Of a stretch of 64,000 nt of DNA, positions 24,831 through 32,161 are shown piece after piece (positions within the stretch are counted from its first letter, which is position 1; each line of letters opens with the position of its first letter). The position numbers and the translations under genes were made by a program. The notes under the pieces were generated by a model that did not search any database, was not told the origin of the DNA, and saw only the letters and a program-made list of their open reading frames with translations. The stretch spans positions 1 through 64,000 of the forward strand of contig JAFRRM010000025.1 of assembly GCA_017428105.1 (NCBI GenBank), in the 5' to 3' direction. This DNA comes from Lachnospiraceae bacterium. GTDB lineage: Bacteria; Bacillota; Clostridia; Lachnospirales; Lachnospiraceae.

Positions 24831-25999
24831 CTTCCTGGCTCGAAAAAGACGGTCGCGTCTTCTTCCTGCGGGACGGCGACCCCGTGCTCGGCCGCGGCAG
24901 CTTCAAAGCTTCCTGCGCTGGGCAGCTGGCCGTCCCGGATTCCCTGCGCGTGCTGGACGCCTCGCGTCTGCCGGACGTTCCGCTGGAAGCGCCGCTGCGG
25001 AAAGCCCTGGACGAAGGGCTGCTCACGGTGGTGAACCGGTCGCGGCCGGGCTGGGAGCGGATGCTGGCGCCGTCTAAGCCCGGGAAAAAACGCGTGAACA
25101 TCCTCGCGATCGGCGACGTGGGCTCCACGCTGCTGACCGGCCTCAAGCTGCTGGGCGGCGATGTGATCGATTCGATCGGGATCTGCGACATTTCGGACGC
25201 GGTCACCGCCCGCTGGGAATTTGAAATGGGCCAGGTCTCCCTGCCCGGAGATTACGGCGCCTTCCCGGAGGTCTCCGTCGTCGCGCCGGAACAGCTTTTC
25301 GACTGCGACGTCTTCGTCTTCGTGGCCTCGAAAGGCATCCCGCCCGTGGGCTCCGGCGTCCGCGACGTGCGCATGGCCCAGTTTGAAAGCAACGCGGCCA
25401 TCGTCCGCAGCTATGCACGGCAGGCGCGGGCGGCCGGTTTCAGAGGCCTCTGGGCGGCGGTATCCGATCCGGTGGATCCGCTGGCGAAGACGGCCTACCT
25501 GGAAAGCAACCGGGCCGAAGACGGCAGCTGGGACGGCCTCGGCCTTCTGCCGGAGCAGGTCCAGGGCTACGGGCTCGGCGTGATGAACGCCCGCGCGGCC
25601 TATTACGCCAAGCGCGACGCGCGGTTCGCCTCTTTCCTGAAAGACGGGCGCTCCTTCGGGCCGCACGGCGAGGGCTTGTGGATCGCCAATTCCCTGTCCG
25701 CTTACGATGAGGCCCTGTCGGCCGAACTGACGAAACTGACCGTGGAAGCCAACCTGCGGATGCGGGAGCTGGGCTTCAAGCCCTATGCGGCGCCGGCGCT
25801 GTCATCTGGCGCGCTGTCGCTGCTGCTGACGCTGCGCGGCGAATGGCACTGCGGTTCGGTCTTCCTGGACGGCGTCTACATGGGCTGCCGGAACCGCTGT
25901 ACGGAGGCAGGGATCGAGACCGAACTGCTGCCGCAGATGCCGGACGCGCTGTTCGCGCATCTGGAAGAAGCCGCCGAACGGCTGAAAGAGATCATATGA
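24827..25999 (+). CDS. Lactate/malate dehydrogenase-fold protein
   Basis: A 390-residue protein overlapping the giant gene by ATGA. An ~85-residue N-terminal region precedes a Rossmann domain (VNILAIGDVGSTLLTGLKLLG, then acidic GICDISDA in the position binding ribose). Family landmarks follow in order: SDPVDPLAKTAYL (compare the SNPVD loop), GLGVMNARAAYYAK, and GPHGEGLWIANS, comparable to the catalytic-His GEHGDS segment. The usual substrate arginines are not obvious. The extended N-terminus and divergent motifs argue against an ordinary housekeeping LDH or MDH. With its neighbours it probably acts on a nucleotide or an unusual hydroxyacid; this is inference. Confidence 0.8.
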   Translation: MTSWLEKDGRVFFLRDGDPVLGRGSFKASCAGQLAVPDSLRVLDASRLPDVPLEAPLRKALDEGLLTVVNRSRPGWERMLAPSKPGKKRVNILAIGDVGSTLLTGLKLLGGDVIDSIGICDISDAVTARWEFEMGQVSLPGDYGAFPEVSVVAPEQLFDCDVFVFVASKGIPPVGSGVRDVRMAQFESNAAIVRSYARQARAAGFRGLWAAVSDPVDPLAKTAYLESNRAEDGSWDGLGLLPEQVQGYGLGVMNARAAYYAKRDARFASFLKDGRSFGPHGEGLWIANSLSAYDEALSAELTKLTVEANLRMRELGFKPYAAPALSSGALSLLLTLRGEWHCGSVFLDGVYMGCRNRCTEAGIETELLPQMPDALFAHLEEAAERLKEII

Positions 26000-27066
26000 C
26001 GATGGGACCGGAACTGCTTGTGATCCGCCTCCGCGCGGAGAAACCGGAGGAGGAAGCGCGGCTGGACCGCGTGCTGGAGGCCGCGCTGGAAGGGCGCTGC
26101 CGGGATGAGATCCGCGATCCCGCGGCGCTGCGGGACGTGCGCGGCAAACGCCTGCTTTTTGCCGTCCCGCTCGGAAGATCCGGGATCAATACCGCCTATA
26201 CGCAGCTGCTGCTCCGGCTGCGGGAAGAGCCCGCACTGCTGGAAGGCTGCGTCTCCGCGCTGATCGTGGACGGCGGGAGCGAACTGTACACGAAGTCCGC
26301 CGCCGCCGAGCTGGCGTTCGCGCTCAATATGGCCGGCAGCGCGCTGATCGGCCGCCCGCTGGTGGAAGCGACCGGTTCGCTGGCCAATTTCCGCATCCAG
26401 GCCAGGATCGGCGGCACGGACCCGGACGGCGCCTACCGCGCGGCCGCCAGGGACCTGACAGACCGCCTGCTGGAGCATGATCTCCCGGGGCGGAAAACGC
26501 CGGAGATCCTGGTGCTGCACGCCTCCAGTTATCACACGTCCAACACCATGCAGCTGTGGGCCCAGCTGCGCGCCCGCCTGGAGGACTGCTGCCGGATCAA
26601 GGAGATCGGGCTGCGCAACGGCGCCGTCTCCGACTGCTCGGGCTGTCCCTACACCGCCTGCCTGCACTTCGGCGAGCAGGGCCGCTGCTTCTACGGCGGA
26701 CTGATGCAGGACGAGGTCTGGCCGGCTGTGCTCCGCGCGCAGGCCGTCGTGCTGCTCTGCCCGAACTACAACGATGCCCTGTCAGCCAACCTGACGGCGT
26801 TCATCAACCGGATGACCGGCCTGTTCCGCCAGACGCATTTCTATGACAAAGCCGTCTTCGCCGTCATCGTCTCCGGCTATTCCGGCGGCGACATCGTGGC
26901 CCGCCAGATCATCTCCGCGCTGAACATGAACAAATCGTTCTATCTCCCGCCCCGCTTCGCGATGATCGAGACCGCGAACGACCCCGGCGAGGCCCTCCGC
27001 CTGGACGGGATCGAAGCGCGCCTGGACGGATTTGCGGCCCGGATCCGGGAAACGCTGCTCGGATAA
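25996..27066 (+). CDS. Flavodoxin-fold NAD(P)H oxidoreductase-like protein
   Basis: A 356-residue protein, again overlapping the previous gene by ATGA. Residues ~1-165 form an alpha/beta domain of unclear family (SALIVDGGSELYTKSAAAELAFAL). Residues ~170-356 are an NADPH-dependent FMN reductase-like domain: ILVLHASSYHTSNTMQLWAQ for the phosphate loop, DCSGCPYTACLHFGEQGRC with several Cys, and VVLLCPNYNDALSANLTAFINRM. It would use FMN and a nicotinamide cofactor. It ends the three-gene operon; no terminator is evident and the next promoter is at 27132. Confidence 0.8.
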   Translation: MTMGPELLVIRLRAEKPEEEARLDRVLEAALEGRCRDEIRDPAALRDVRGKRLLFAVPLGRSGINTAYTQLLLRLREEPALLEGCVSALIVDGGSELYTKSAAAELAFALNMAGSALIGRPLVEATGSLANFRIQARIGGTDPDGAYRAAARDLTDRLLEHDLPGRKTPEILVLHASSYHTSNTMQLWAQLRARLEDCCRIKEIGLRNGAVSDCSGCPYTACLHFGEQGRCFYGGLMQDEVWPAVLRAQAVVLLCPNYNDALSANLTAFINRMTGLFRQTHFYDKAVFAVIVSGYSGGDIVARQIISALNMNKSFYLPPRFAMIETANDPGEALRLDGIEARLDGFAARIRETLLG

Positions 27067-27131
27067 GCCATTGATATCTATAAAAAAACCGTTCATCCCC
27101 GGGAGCGGACGTCCGATCCGCCACATCCCTG

Positions 27132-27160
27132 TTGACTTTTCCCCCTCATTTTACTATAGT
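27132..27160 (+). promoter_or_regulatory. Promoter of the 19-residue-repeat gene
   Basis: TTGACT at 27132-27137, a 17-base spacer and TATAGT at 27155-27160. A leader of about 160 bases follows with no convincing gene; an open frame ending at 27314 has no start codon. Confidence 0.7.
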
Positions 27161-27324
27161 CTGTTTAATCGGTCAGTTTTTCCTGAATACCGGCGGACTC
27201 TTCCGGATATCGCTGCAGGACTGCGAGCGCTGCCGCCGCCAGACGGAGGAAGCCGTCAGAGGCCTGGCCCGGATCCAGGAGGCGAAGGAAGCCCGGGAAA
27301 CTGCACCGGAATGAGGGAGGCATC

Positions 27325-27621
27325 ATGATCAGAGTCTATGCCGGCCGCTCGCCGTCGGGGGATCCGGTATTCACATGGAAGGACGGAAAACTGTACGCGG
27401 GAAGGTCGGCCGACGGGATACCCGTCTATATCTTCGCCGGGAACCGGATCTATTCGGGAGAAGACCCGTCCGGGGAGCCCGTCTACACGATCGCGGGAAA
27501 TCAGATCTTTTCCGGGACCGCGGCCCGCGGAAGGGCGGCCTTCCGGTTTGACGACAAATATATCTACTCCGGCGGATGCTGCATGGCGGGCCCCGCCTTC
27601 AATTACAGAGAGGAATCCTGA
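27325..27621 (+). CDS. Small protein made of four 19-residue beta repeats
   Basis: A 98-residue protein built almost entirely of four consecutive 19-residue units starting at residues ~5, 24, 43 and 62. Each begins Y/F-A/S-G, carries a G-x-P-V-[FY] strand and ends with a short G-x-x-[IL] turn: YAGRSPSGDPVF, YAGRSADGIPVY, YSGEDPSGEPVY and FSGTAARGRAAF. A fifth partial unit (YSGGCCMAGPAF) has two cysteines. Such repeats usually fold as a beta-meander or small solenoid. GGGAGG precedes the ATG. No signal peptide is present. I cannot name the family. Confidence 0.8.
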   Translation: MIRVYAGRSPSGDPVFTWKDGKLYAGRSADGIPVYIFAGNRIYSGEDPSGEPVYTIAGNQIFSGTAARGRAAFRFDDKYIYSGGCCMAGPAFNYREES

Positions 27622-27642
27622 TCAGCCCTGCGCTGCGGAAAG

Positions 27643-27674
27643 ACCGAACGGCCCTGCGGAAGCGGGGCTTTTTT
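27643..27674 (+). terminator. Terminator of the repeat-protein gene
   Basis: GGCCCTGC and GCGGGGCT form an eight-pair stem with a wobble, loop GGAA, followed by six T's. Confidence 0.75.
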
Positions 27675-27677
27675 GTA

Positions 27678-27702
27678 TAAAAAACGCATCCCCTGGGATG
27701 CG
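27678..27702 (-). terminator. Terminator of the leftward oxidoreductase gene
   Basis: On the minus strand CGCATCCC and GGGATGCG pair (27702-27685), followed by a run of T's and TATA. It lies about 135 bases past the oxidoreductase stop, convergent with the plus-strand terminator next to it. Confidence 0.7.
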
Positions 27703-27836
27703 TGAAGGAGAGAAAAATGAAGCTGCCGTCTTCCGGCGCCACATAATGTCCGGCCGGTATGACGGAATGATGAAGAGGCTTTGCCGCCTTTGTGAAGCAG
27801 GCAGAGTTCGGGGCTGTTCAGCCGGACCCGGCTTTT

Positions 27837-28730
27837 TTAGTCCCGGTCTCTGCGGAAGCGAACGCCCATCTCCTCTTCCCAGACGCGGATCAGGCCGCCT
27901 TTGCTCAGATCCCCGAAGCCTTCCGCGATCGCGCGGCGGAAGACCGCGGCGGCGGCGCCGGTCATGGGCAGGGAGACTTCTTCCGCGGCTTCGGCCTCTT
28001 CGATGTGGGCCAGGTCCTTAAAGGCTTTGTCCACGGGGTAATCGCCGGTGAATACGCCGTCCAGGATGCGGGGGATGAAGTGTTCGGAGGCGTAGCTGCG
28101 GCCGGTCCCGGTGTTGAGGACCTCGCCGATCGTTTCGGGCGCAAGGCCGAGGCGCAGCGCGAGCGGCAGGAGCTCGGCCATACCGGCGACGTTGATGTCG
28201 TAAGCCACGTTGTTGATCATTTTGGCCGCCTGGCCGCAGCCGGAGCCGCCCATGTAGCGCACCGTCGTGCCGATCATGTCCAGGTACGGCTTTGCCTCGT
28301 CAAAAGCCTCCCGCAGGCCGCCGACCATGACGGTGAGGGTCCCGGCGTCCGCCCGCGCCTGCATGCCCGAGACCGGGGCGTCCAGGAAGGCGCCCACGCG
28401 CTCCTCAAAGGCCTCGGCGATCATGCGCGCGCTGTCCGGGGAGATCGTGCTGGTATCGATGACGATGGCGCCGCTCTCCTTCAGATGATGGATCAGGCCC
28501 CCCTCGCCCAGCGTCACTTTTTCCACCACCGCGTCGTCCGGCAGGGACAGGAAAATGAGGCCGCAGTCCGCCAGGTCCGCGTAGGAGCGGGCGATCGTGA
28601 AGCCCTCCGCCGCGAGCCGCCGCCTCTTCTCTTCCGCCGCGGTATACACCGTCAGGCTTCCGTTTTTCCGCAAAAGGTTCCGGGCCATGCCCATTCCCAT
28701 AGTTCCCAATCCGATGAAGCCGATCTTCAT
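27837..28730 (-). CDS. 3-hydroxyisobutyrate-dehydrogenase-family NAD(P)-dependent oxidoreductase
   Basis: A 297-residue beta-hydroxyacid dehydrogenase. The N-terminal Rossmann motif is IGFIGLGTMGMGMARNLL. The substrate-binding signature DAPVSGMQARADAGTLTVMVGG follows at ~118-139, and the catalytic Lys lies in GCGQAAKMINN. The C-terminal helical domain with GTGRSYASEHFIPRILDG is typical. Members reduce or oxidise small hydroxyacids such as tartronate semialdehyde, glyoxylate or 3-hydroxyisobutyrate; the substrate is not clear. It stands alone, leftward, with a promoter at 28768-28796 that is divergent from the MarR gene. Confidence 0.92.
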   Translation of the reverse strand: MKIGFIGLGTMGMGMARNLLRKNGSLTVYTAAEEKRRRLAAEGFTIARSYADLADCGLIFLSLPDDAVVEKVTLGEGGLIHHLKESGAIVIDTSTISPDSARMIAEAFEERVGAFLDAPVSGMQARADAGTLTVMVGGLREAFDEAKPYLDMIGTTVRYMGGSGCGQAAKMINNVAYDINVAGMAELLPLALRLGLAPETIGEVLNTGTGRSYASEHFIPRILDGVFTGDYPVDKAFKDLAHIEEAEAAEEVSLPMTGAAAAVFRRAIAEGFGDLSKGGLIRVWEEEMGVRFRRDRD

Positions 28731-28767
28731 GGCCGCTCCTCCTTATTTGCCGTTTGTCCTTGAAATG

Positions 28768-28796
28768 ATTATAGCAGACGGCGGGAGACCGTGCAA
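28768..28796 (-). promoter_or_regulatory. Promoter of the oxidoreductase gene
   Basis: Minus strand: TTGCAC (28796-28791), a 17-base spacer and a perfect TATAAT (28773-28768). Confidence 0.75.
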
Positions 28797-28876
28797 CGCC
28801 CTGCGGCGGGGCGGGCCAGCGGGAAAAGGGCTCCGATTCCGGATGCCGTGCGTTCACAAAGAATTCACAGAAATTT

Positions 28877-28923
28877 TTTAGGTACCTTGACAAATAACGC
28901 GGCTCCGTTTATTCTTTAGGTAC
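28877..28923 (+). promoter_or_regulatory. MarR gene promoter flanked by two TTTAGGTAC sites
   Basis: The promoter is TTGACA at 28887-28892, 17 bases, then TATTCT at 28910-28915. Two copies of TTTAGGTAC (28877-28885 and 28915-28923) lie just before the -35 box and over the end of the -10 box, 38 bases apart. The first extends to the palindrome AGGTACCT. They are good candidates for an autoregulatory operator of the MarR protein encoded here. Confidence 0.65.
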
Positions 28924-28957
28924 ATAAAGATTTTTGCCACAGAAAGGAGACTGACGC

Positions 28958-29656
28958 ATGACCGGATTTGAAAAAGCGAAGATCGAAGGACCTGTTGAAA
29001 ACATCACGGAACCCATGAAAGAAGAGGCGGCGGAATGCCGCCGCGACGAGGATATCCAAACGGAAAACAGCACGGACGGATGCCGCAGAGAACACAGAAA
29101 GGGGTGTCACCGGCCGGAAGGAAGACCGGGCCGCGGCTGCCGTCGGCCGGAGCAAGCTTACGGCGCCGATCGGCCGGAAGGACGTTCGGGTTTCGGCCCC
29201 GGTCCCGAAGGACGGCCCTGCCGCGCTTTTCCCGGCCCCATGGGCCGGCCGTTCCCGCCCATGCCCGATCCCGACAGCCTGACGGGGCTCTGGATCCGCT
29301 CCCACCGCGCGCTGGAGCGCCGGCCGGCGGACCACCGCGGCGTTCGGCGCGTGCTGCGGCTGCTGGACCTGGGCGGCGGAAGCCTCTCCCAGCGCGAGCT
29401 CACGGAACTGATGGACGTCCGGCCCGGCTCCCTCTCCGAGCTGCTGGGCAAGATGGAAGCCCGCGGCCTGATCAGCCGCATCCGTTCCGGGGAGGATCAC
29501 CGCCGCGTGACCGTCTCCCTCACCGAAGCCGGCGCCGAAAAGGCCGCCGAACGCGGCCCCCGCGACCTGTTCGCCACCCTGACCGACGGCGAGAAGGAAC
29601 AGCTGAAAGCCCTCCTGGCCAAACTGACGGCCTCCTGGGAAGACAGCGCAAATTGA
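28958..29656 (+). CDS. MarR-family regulator with a Gly/Pro/Arg/Cys-rich N-terminal extension
   Basis: A 232-residue regulator. A winged-helix domain occupies about 115-205 (RELTELMDVRPGSLSELLGKMEARGLISRI, then the wing SGEDHRRVTVSLTEAG). The first ~110 residues are disordered, built from RPEGRPG/GPEGRP-like motifs with five cysteines (CRREHRKGCHRPEGRPGRGC region), about twice the usual MarR length in total. Proteins of this shape often control efflux transporters; no transporter is adjacent here. The cysteine-rich tail may sense metals or oxidants, which is inference. The likely operator pair lies in its own promoter. Confidence 0.85.
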   Translation: MTGFEKAKIEGPVENITEPMKEEAAECRRDEDIQTENSTDGCRREHRKGCHRPEGRPGRGCRRPEQAYGADRPEGRSGFGPGPEGRPCRAFPGPMGRPFPPMPDPDSLTGLWIRSHRALERRPADHRGVRRVLRLLDLGGGSLSQRELTELMDVRPGSLSELLGKMEARGLISRIRSGEDHRRVTVSLTEAGAEKAAERGPRDLFATLTDGEKEQLKALLAKLTASWEDSAN

Positions 29657-29692
29657 TCCCGCCCGCTGCAGAACGCAGCGGACAAGACCGCA

Positions 29693-29727
29693 GCGGCCCG
29701 CCTCTCAGAAGGCGGGCCGCATTCTGT
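29693..29727 (+). terminator. Terminator of the MarR gene
   Basis: GCGGCCCGCC (29693-29702) pairs perfectly with GGCGGGCCGC (29711-29720), followed by ATTCTGTT. Confidence 0.75.
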
Positions 29728-29755
29728 TGAAAATCCCGGCGGAATGTGCTACAGT
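29727..29755 (+). promoter_or_regulatory. Promoter of the DtxR-type gene
   Basis: TTGAAA at 29727-29732, 17 bases, then TACAGT at 29750-29755. No clear operator palindrome is visible beside it. Confidence 0.6.
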
Positions 29756-29787
29756 AATATTGATCAAGACAAACGGAGGCTCTTTCC

Positions 29788-30156
29788 ATGGCGATGCTGG
29801 AATCCGGTGAAATGTATCTTGAGACGATCTACATCCTCTCCCAGAGATCCTCTGCGGTCCGGGGGATCGACGTCAGCGAATATATGGGCTTTTCCAAGCC
29901 CTCCGTCAGCCGCGCCGTCGGACTTCTGAAAAAAGAAGGCCTGGCGGTCACGGACGAGCAGGGCTTCATCAAACTGACCGAAGAAGGGCAGAAGAAAGCC
30001 CGGAGCATTTACGAACGCCACACCGTTCTGACGCAGCTCTTCATCAACCTCGGCGTGGACGAAGAGACCGCCGCCGCGGACGCCTGCCGGATCGAACACT
30101 ATATGAGCGACAAGACGTTCGCGGCGATCAAAGCCCATATGGTCAAATACAGCTGA
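29788..30156 (+). CDS. DtxR/MntR-family metal-dependent regulator
   Basis: A 122-residue regulator of the short, two-domain type. The winged helix includes LESGEMYLETIYILSQRSS and GFSKPSVSRAVGLLKKEGLAV. The dimerisation and metal domain has the expected ligand-bearing stretches YERHTVLTQLFINLGV and ADACRIEHYMSD (His and Glu-His). The SH3-like third domain is absent, as in MntR. It would repress metal uptake or control metal homeostasis genes when bound to Mn2+ or Fe2+. No metal transporter is adjacent, so its targets are elsewhere. GGAGG at 29775-29779 sets the start. Confidence 0.9.
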   Translation: MAMLESGEMYLETIYILSQRSSAVRGIDVSEYMGFSKPSVSRAVGLLKKEGLAVTDEQGFIKLTEEGQKKARSIYERHTVLTQLFINLGVDEETAAADACRIEHYMSDKTFAAIKAHMVKYS

Positions 30157-30211
30157 CCGGCCTGACCGGTTCGGCCGCTTCTGTCCCGCCCCGCAAAAAG
30201 GAAGCACGAAA

Positions 30212-30246
30212 AAAGGCACCGCCTCTGTTCAGGCTGTGCCTTTTTA
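30212..30246. terminator. Bidirectional terminator between the DtxR and DegV genes
   Basis: AAAGGCAC (30212-30219) pairs with GTGCCTTT (30236-30243), with A's before and T's after, serving the two convergent genes. Confidence 0.8.
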
Positions 30247-30275
30247 TTGGTCCTGCGCCTTGTCCGGCCGCGTTC

Positions 30276-31139
30276 TTATCTTTCCCGTCCCCGGAAGAAC
30301 AGCGAAAGCATGCCGGGGCCGACGTGGGAACCGGAAAACGGTTCGTGCTTGCAGATGGTGACCGGCACGCCCGGCGTGACGGCCTTCACTTTTTCCGCCA
30401 GCTGCTCCGCTTCCTCCAGACAGTCTCCGTGGGAGATGTAAACGCCCATATCCTGGTCATCCAGATGCTTGTCCCGGTATTTCTTCACCAGATCATCTAC
30501 GGCTTTTCTGCGGCCGCGGGCGATCCCGCAGGAGACGATGTGGCCTTCCTTATCGCCGTACAGGATCGGTTTGATGTTCAGCACCGTGCCGATGCGGGCG
30601 GTCATGCCGCTGACGCGTCCGGTGCGTTTGAGGAAGTTCAGGTCGTCGACCGTGAAATACTGGCAGGTGTGCGGCACTTCTTCATCCAGGATCTTCGCCG
30701 CTTCCCGGACGTCCACGTCCGCGTCGCTGAGCCGCTGGGCCCGCGCCGCCAGCATGCCGGTCCCCAGGCCGCAGCCCATCGAGTCCACGATGTGGATGAA
30801 CCGGTCCTTGAACTCTCCCATCAGTTCCTGCGCGGCCGAGAGCGCCGCGTTGAACGTCCCGCTGATCCCGGAGCTCATGGCCACGTAGATCACGTCCAGG
30901 CCCTCCTTCAGCGCAGGCAGGAATTCCGACAGGAACAGCTGCGGATTCAGCAGGCTGGTCCTGACTTCCATCCCGTTTCTCAGATTTTCATAATATTCGT
31001 GTACGTCAAAACTCTCCAGATCTCCGTCATACGTTCTGGTTTCCCCGTTGACCGTATACACGCACGGCAGCATGCGGATCCCCTTCCGCAGGAAATCCGG
31101 CAGGTTGGACGTTCCGTCCGCAAATACCACAAAGGACAT
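30276..31139 (-). CDS. DegV-family fatty-acid-binding protein
   Basis: A 287-residue DegV protein. SFVVFADGTSNLPDFL opens the first domain; VRTSLLNPQLFLSEFLPALKEG, AMSSGISGTFNAA and VDSMGCGLGTGML are the usual fatty-acid pocket segments. LNFLKRTGRVSG and IKPILYGDKEGHI mark the second domain. Many Firmicutes DegV/FakB proteins present exogenous fatty acids to the FakA kinase; no FakA gene is present here. The start at 31139 follows AAAAAGGAGGTCATC; a ten-residue longer frame is less likely. The promoter is at 31194-31221. Confidence 0.93.
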   Translation of the reverse strand: MSFVVFADGTSNLPDFLRKGIRMLPCVYTVNGETRTYDGDLESFDVHEYYENLRNGMEVRTSLLNPQLFLSEFLPALKEGLDVIYVAMSSGISGTFNAALSAAQELMGEFKDRFIHIVDSMGCGLGTGMLAARAQRLSDADVDVREAAKILDEEVPHTCQYFTVDDLNFLKRTGRVSGMTARIGTVLNIKPILYGDKEGHIVSCGIARGRRKAVDDLVKKYRDKHLDDQDMGVYISHGDCLEEAEQLAEKVKAVTPGVPVTICKHEPFSGSHVGPGMLSLFFRGRER

Positions 31140-31193
31140 GATGACCTCCTTTTTGACGGATGTGCGCACCGCCGGATGCCGGCGGTCAAGTAC

Positions 31194-31221
31194 ATTATAC
31201 CTGTTTTTTTCGGATTTTCAA
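31194..31221 (-). promoter_or_regulatory. Promoter of the DegV gene
   Basis: Minus strand: TTGAAA (31221-31216), a 16-base spacer and TATAAT (31199-31194). Confidence 0.7.
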
Positions 31222-31253
31222 GAGCAGGGGTCCGTCCGTTTTCAGTGTTTTCG

Positions 31254-31282
31254 TTGCATGAACGGCAATTCTGCTTTATACT
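31254..31282 (+). promoter_or_regulatory. Promoter of the TIM-barrel isomerase gene
   Basis: TTGCAT at 31254-31259, 17 bases, then TATACT at 31277-31282, divergent from the DegV promoter. Confidence 0.65.
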
Positions 31283-31330
31283 GACACCGGAAGGTCTTTT
31301 CCGAACCATGGCACAGGAGGTTTCAGCGCT

Positions 31331-32161
31331 ATGAACAGACTGGGTATTTGCGACTGGTACATGCTGACCCCGGGCACCGCGGCGATCCGCCAGGCGGCGA
31401 AACTGGGCTGCGGAGCGATCCAGATCACCGATCTGGGCGGAATGACGAGAAACTATCCGCTGCGGGATCCCCGGATCCGGGAGGAGTACCGCAAGGCGGC
31501 CGCGGAGGCGGGGATCCGCTTTTCCGCCCTGCACGGGTCCGGCCTGTACAGCGTTCCGGGCATGCAGTGCGCGGAGGGGTCCGCGGCGCGCGAGGCGGCG
31601 GAGGAGGAATTCAAACTGGGACTGGAAGTCTGCCGGGCGCTGGACATCCCCGCCCTCACGCTGGCTTCGGTCCGGGAAGCGCGCTGCACGAACGACGAGG
31701 AATTCCGCAACACGGCCCGCTTCCTGAAAGAAATGACCGGCCCCGCGAAGGACGCCGGCGTGGAGATCGCCTACGAGCACTTCTGCCCTACCGATCAGCT
31801 GCTCTGGCTGTTCGAATATGTAGGGGACGGCATGCGTCTGGCGTTCGATTCCCAGAACTGCGTCCGGGACGGTTTCGGCGACCCCTTCGACGTGATCCGC
31901 GGTCTCGGCGTGGAGCAGTTCTGTTTCGTGCACCTCAAGGACACGCCCGCGGACCGGAAAGGCTGCGCGCCGCTCGGAAAAGGCATCTGCCGGATCGAAG
32001 AGCAGCTGCGGCTGATCCTGGAAGCCGGCTACGGCGGGGACTTCATCGAAGAAAACAACGTCTATCTTCCGCCGCTCTGTTATGAAGGGATGGGCCTGGA
32101 CCTGGCGGCGGACGATCTGGAGCTCGTGCGGCGGGCGATCAGGACCTATGGACGCGCGTAA
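31331..32161 (+). CDS. Sugar phosphate isomerase/epimerase-like TIM-barrel protein
   Basis: A 276-residue protein of the xylose-isomerase-like / AP endonuclease 2 fold. GICDWYML and LGCGAIQITDLGG form the first strands. Likely metal ligands are Glu in IAYEHFCPTDQ, Asp in AFDSQNC, His in FCFVHLKDTP and Glu in FIEENN. Such enzymes isomerise or epimerise sugars or inositols. AGGAGG at 31315-31320 precedes the ATG. The downstream Fe-S gene overlaps its last 14 bases, so the two are coupled; the reason for the pairing is unknown. Confidence 0.88.
   Translation: MNRLGICDWYMLTPGTAAIRQAAKLGCGAIQITDLGGMTRNYPLRDPRIREEYRKAAAEAGIRFSALHGSGLYSVPGMQCAEGSAAREAAEEEFKLGLEVCRALDIPALTLASVREARCTNDEEFRNTARFLKEMTGPAKDAGVEIAYEHFCPTDQLLWLFEYVGDGMRLAFDSQNCVRDGFGDPFDVIRGLGVEQFCFVHLKDTPADRKGCAPLGKGICRIEEQLRLILEAGYGGDFIEENNVYLPPLCYEGMGLDLAADDLELVRRAIRTYGRA

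Noticed and set aside
24827..25999. Housekeeping lactate or malate dehydrogenase
   Set aside because: The N-terminal extension, altered substrate loop and operon context do not fit the standard enzymes.
27132..27314. 60-codon open frame ahead of the repeat-protein gene
   Set aside because: Its only start is a TTG that is part of the -35 box, so it would not be transcribed from its own start.
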